DNA from: Bacteroidaceae bacterium
GTDB taxonomy: Bacteria; Bacteroidota; Bacteroidia; Bacteroidales; Bacteroidaceae
Direction of reading: 5' to 3'
DNA: 37,997 nt
NCBI GenBank assembly: GCA_017647225.1
Contig: JAGCLA010000010.1
Span: forward strand, 1 to 37,997
Shown: in pieces, positions 36,923-37,997 of the stretch
How the letters are laid out: the number at the start of each line of letters is the position of its first letter
How positions within the stretch are numbered: position 1 is the stretch's first letter
Notes under the pieces: generated by a model
Seen by the model: the letters and a program-made list of their open reading frames with translations, nothing else
What the model was told of the DNA's origin: nothing
Databases searched by the model: none
Position numbers and translations under genes: made by a program

Positions 36923-37103
36923 GATTATTATCAACCCATACTATGGGTGCACAATGCTTTAGGTCTCTGAGCCTGCTCAATGAGCAAATCTAGCCAATTT
37001 GTCGGGTATGGCGCGAAGAGGGTTTCCAAAGCTCTAAATTCCGTAAGGGGCGGAGGAGAAGTATTGAAAATGATGGAATTATTAACTTTTTAAACAAATT
37101 AAA
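36923..37103 (+). promoter_or_regulatory. Structured leader of rplM-rpsI, candidate L13 autoregulatory leader
   Basis: About 180 transcribed, untranslated bases. Visible hairpins are ACCCAT-ACT-ATGGGT (36934-36948) and TGCTC-AAT-GAGCA (36974-36986), followed by a G/A-rich stretch with GTCGGGTATGGCGCGAAGAG and GGGGCGGAGGAG. Ribosomal-protein operons often carry leaders bound by their own product, and a Bacteroidia L13 leader family has been proposed from comparative genomics. Membership here is inferred from position and size; I could not fold or align it. Confidence 0.5.
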
Positions 37104-37565
37104 GTGGATACTTTAAGCTACAAAACAATTTCAGCAAACAAGGCAACTGCTCAGAAAGAGTGGGTTGTTGTAGATGCTACAGACCAGGTACTTGGTCGTC
37201 TTGGCACAAAGGTAGCCAAGTTGTTGAGAGGTAAGTACAAACCAAGCTTCACTCCTAATGTGGACTGTGGTGATAACGTAATCATCATCAATGCAAGCAA
37301 GGTTAGAATGACAGGTAACAAGTGGACAGACCGCATTTACTTGAGATTCTCAGGTTATCCCGGTGGTCAGAAACAGTTCACTCCAGCTGATGTTGCTGCA
37401 GGTTACAAAGGTTACGAGCGCCTTGTTAAGCACGTTGTAAGAGGTATGCTCCCAAAGAACCGTCTTGGTGATCACCTTTTGAACAACCTCTACATTTATG
37501 ATGGTCCTGAGCACAATCACGCAGCTCAGACTCCTAAAACAATTGATATTAACTCTTATAAATAA
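37104..37565 (+). CDS. rplM: 50S ribosomal protein L13
   Basis: 153 residues, near the usual 140-155. It contains the L13 core WVVVDATDQVLGRLGTKVAK near residues 20-39, LRGKYKPSFTPNVDCGDNVI and VRGMLPKNRLG near 114-124. L13 is an early-binding protein of the large subunit. The start is GTG at 37104 (GTG GAT ACT TTA AGC), giving MDTLSYKTIS. No ATG is available upstream, and this N-terminus is the one I recall for Bacteroides L13. It is followed after seven bases by rpsI. The long structured leader suggests autoregulation. Confidence 0.97.
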   Translation: MDTLSYKTISANKATAQKEWVVVDATDQVLGRLGTKVAKLLRGKYKPSFTPNVDCGDNVIIINASKVRMTGNKWTDRIYLRFSGYPGGQKQFTPADVAAGYKGYERLVKHVVRGMLPKNRLGDHLLNNLYIYDGPEHNHAAQTPKTIDINSYK

Positions 37566-37572
37566 TTAGCAG

Positions 37573-37959
37573 ATGGAAATGGTAAATGCATTAGGTCGCC
37601 GCAAGAGCGCTGTTGCCCGTATCTACGTAACAGAGGGTACCGGTAAAATTACTATCAACAAGAAGGATCTGCAGGATTATTTCCCATCAAGCATTCTTCA
37701 GTACGTTGTTAAGCAGCCGCTTACAACTTTGAATGTTGCTGAGAAATATGACATCAAGGTAAACTTGGACGGTGGCGGTTACACTGGCCAGTCACAGGCT
37801 TTGCGTCTTGCAATTGCTCGTGCTTTGGTTAAGATCAACGCTGACGACAAGAAGGCTTTGCGTGTTGAAGGCTTCCTTACTCGCGATGCTCGTGAGGTTG
37901 AGCGTAAGAAACCAGGTCAGCCAAAGGCACGTCGTAGATTCCAGTTCAGTAAACGTTAA
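37573..37959 (+). CDS. rpsI: 30S ribosomal protein S9
   Basis: 128 residues, normal. It starts MEMVNALGRRKSAVARIYV, has GGGYTGQSQALRLAIARAL near 67-85 and GFLTRDAREVERKKPGQPKA, and ends RRRFQFSKR. The C-terminal Lys-Arg tail reaches the decoding region and touches P-site tRNA. It is paired with rplM as in almost all bacteria. In Bacteroidales rpsB and tsf usually follow; the window ends 38 bases after its stop, so this cannot be seen. Confidence 0.98.
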   Translation: MEMVNALGRRKSAVARIYVTEGTGKITINKKDLQDYFPSSILQYVVKQPLTTLNVAEKYDIKVNLDGGGYTGQSQALRLAIARALVKINADDKKALRVEGFLTRDAREVERKKPGQPKARRRFQFSKR

Positions 37960-37979
37960 TATTCGGTCTCGAAATATAC

Positions 37980-37994
37980 GTTTAGTATCTAAAC
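37980..37994 (+). other. Small hairpin after rpsI, at the window edge
   Basis: GTTTAG-TAT-CTAAAC, a 6-bp stem with a 3-base loop, ends three bases from the window edge. It may be part of a larger structure in front of the next gene (expected rpsB) or a processing site. Confidence 0.3.
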
Positions 37995-37997
37995 CGC

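Overview
The window looks like chromosomal DNA from a Bacteroidales bacterium (Bacteroidaceae/Prevotellaceae/Muribaculaceae type; I cannot fix the genus). The evidence is families largely restricted to Bacteroidetes (DUF4270, DUF4293, BspA-like leucine-rich repeat proteins, the Bacteroidetes-type RNA polymerase omega), repeated TAnnTTTG-type -7 promoter elements, no Shine-Dalgarno signals, and C-terminal tails resembling type IX secretion sorting domains. Most of the window is conserved core genome. The accessory parts are an IS end, two surface glycosidases, BspA-like proteins, two small proteins and two copies of a fold-back repeat. Layout: 1-141 is the right end of an IS3-family element. 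181-2469 (minus strand) holds a DUF4270 lipoprotein and a shortened glycogen-synthase-like protein, divergent from panC-panD (2743-3942, pantothenate synthesis). 4035-8453 (minus) is a TamB-like envelope protein with a start-codon problem, divergent from an SLC13/RCK transporter (8583-10436). 10512-13294 is a tight operon: sigma-54 activator, LptE, TPR protein, SecG. 13508-17821 is a secreted GH2 beta-galactosidase with lectin-like N-terminal modules. 18054-19532 holds a 68-residue lipoprotein and a BspA-like lipoprotein. 19664-22728 is an operon of mtaB, a GT2 glycosyltransferase and an RsmI-like methylase. 23235-24876 is a secreted BspA-like protein followed by a 58-residue protein. 24891-26921 (minus) is uvrB. 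27081-31337 encodes a giant secreted GH27 plus GH16 enzyme. 31575-36396 is bamD-rpoZ-DUF4293, then bcp, mscS and a SulP transporter. 36718-36799 (minus) is tRNA-Leu(CAA). 37104-37959 is rplM-rpsI behind a structured leader. How the genes fit together: envelope biogenesis dominates the housekeeping part (TamB, LptE, SecG, BamD). The GH2 and GH27-GH16 proteins are probably exported enzymes acting on galactose-containing glycans. They are single genes with their own promoters and terminators, and no SusC/SusD pair or other polysaccharide-utilisation regulator is present. Almost every transcription unit ends in a recognisable hairpin, so the operon map is well supported. Gene-free stretches over 300 bases: 22729-23234 holds a fold-back repeat, a hairpin and a promoter. 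36397-37103 holds a terminator, the second repeat copy, the tRNA with its own promoter and terminator, and the rplM promoter and leader. 18261-18560 (exactly 300 bases) holds two hairpins and a promoter.
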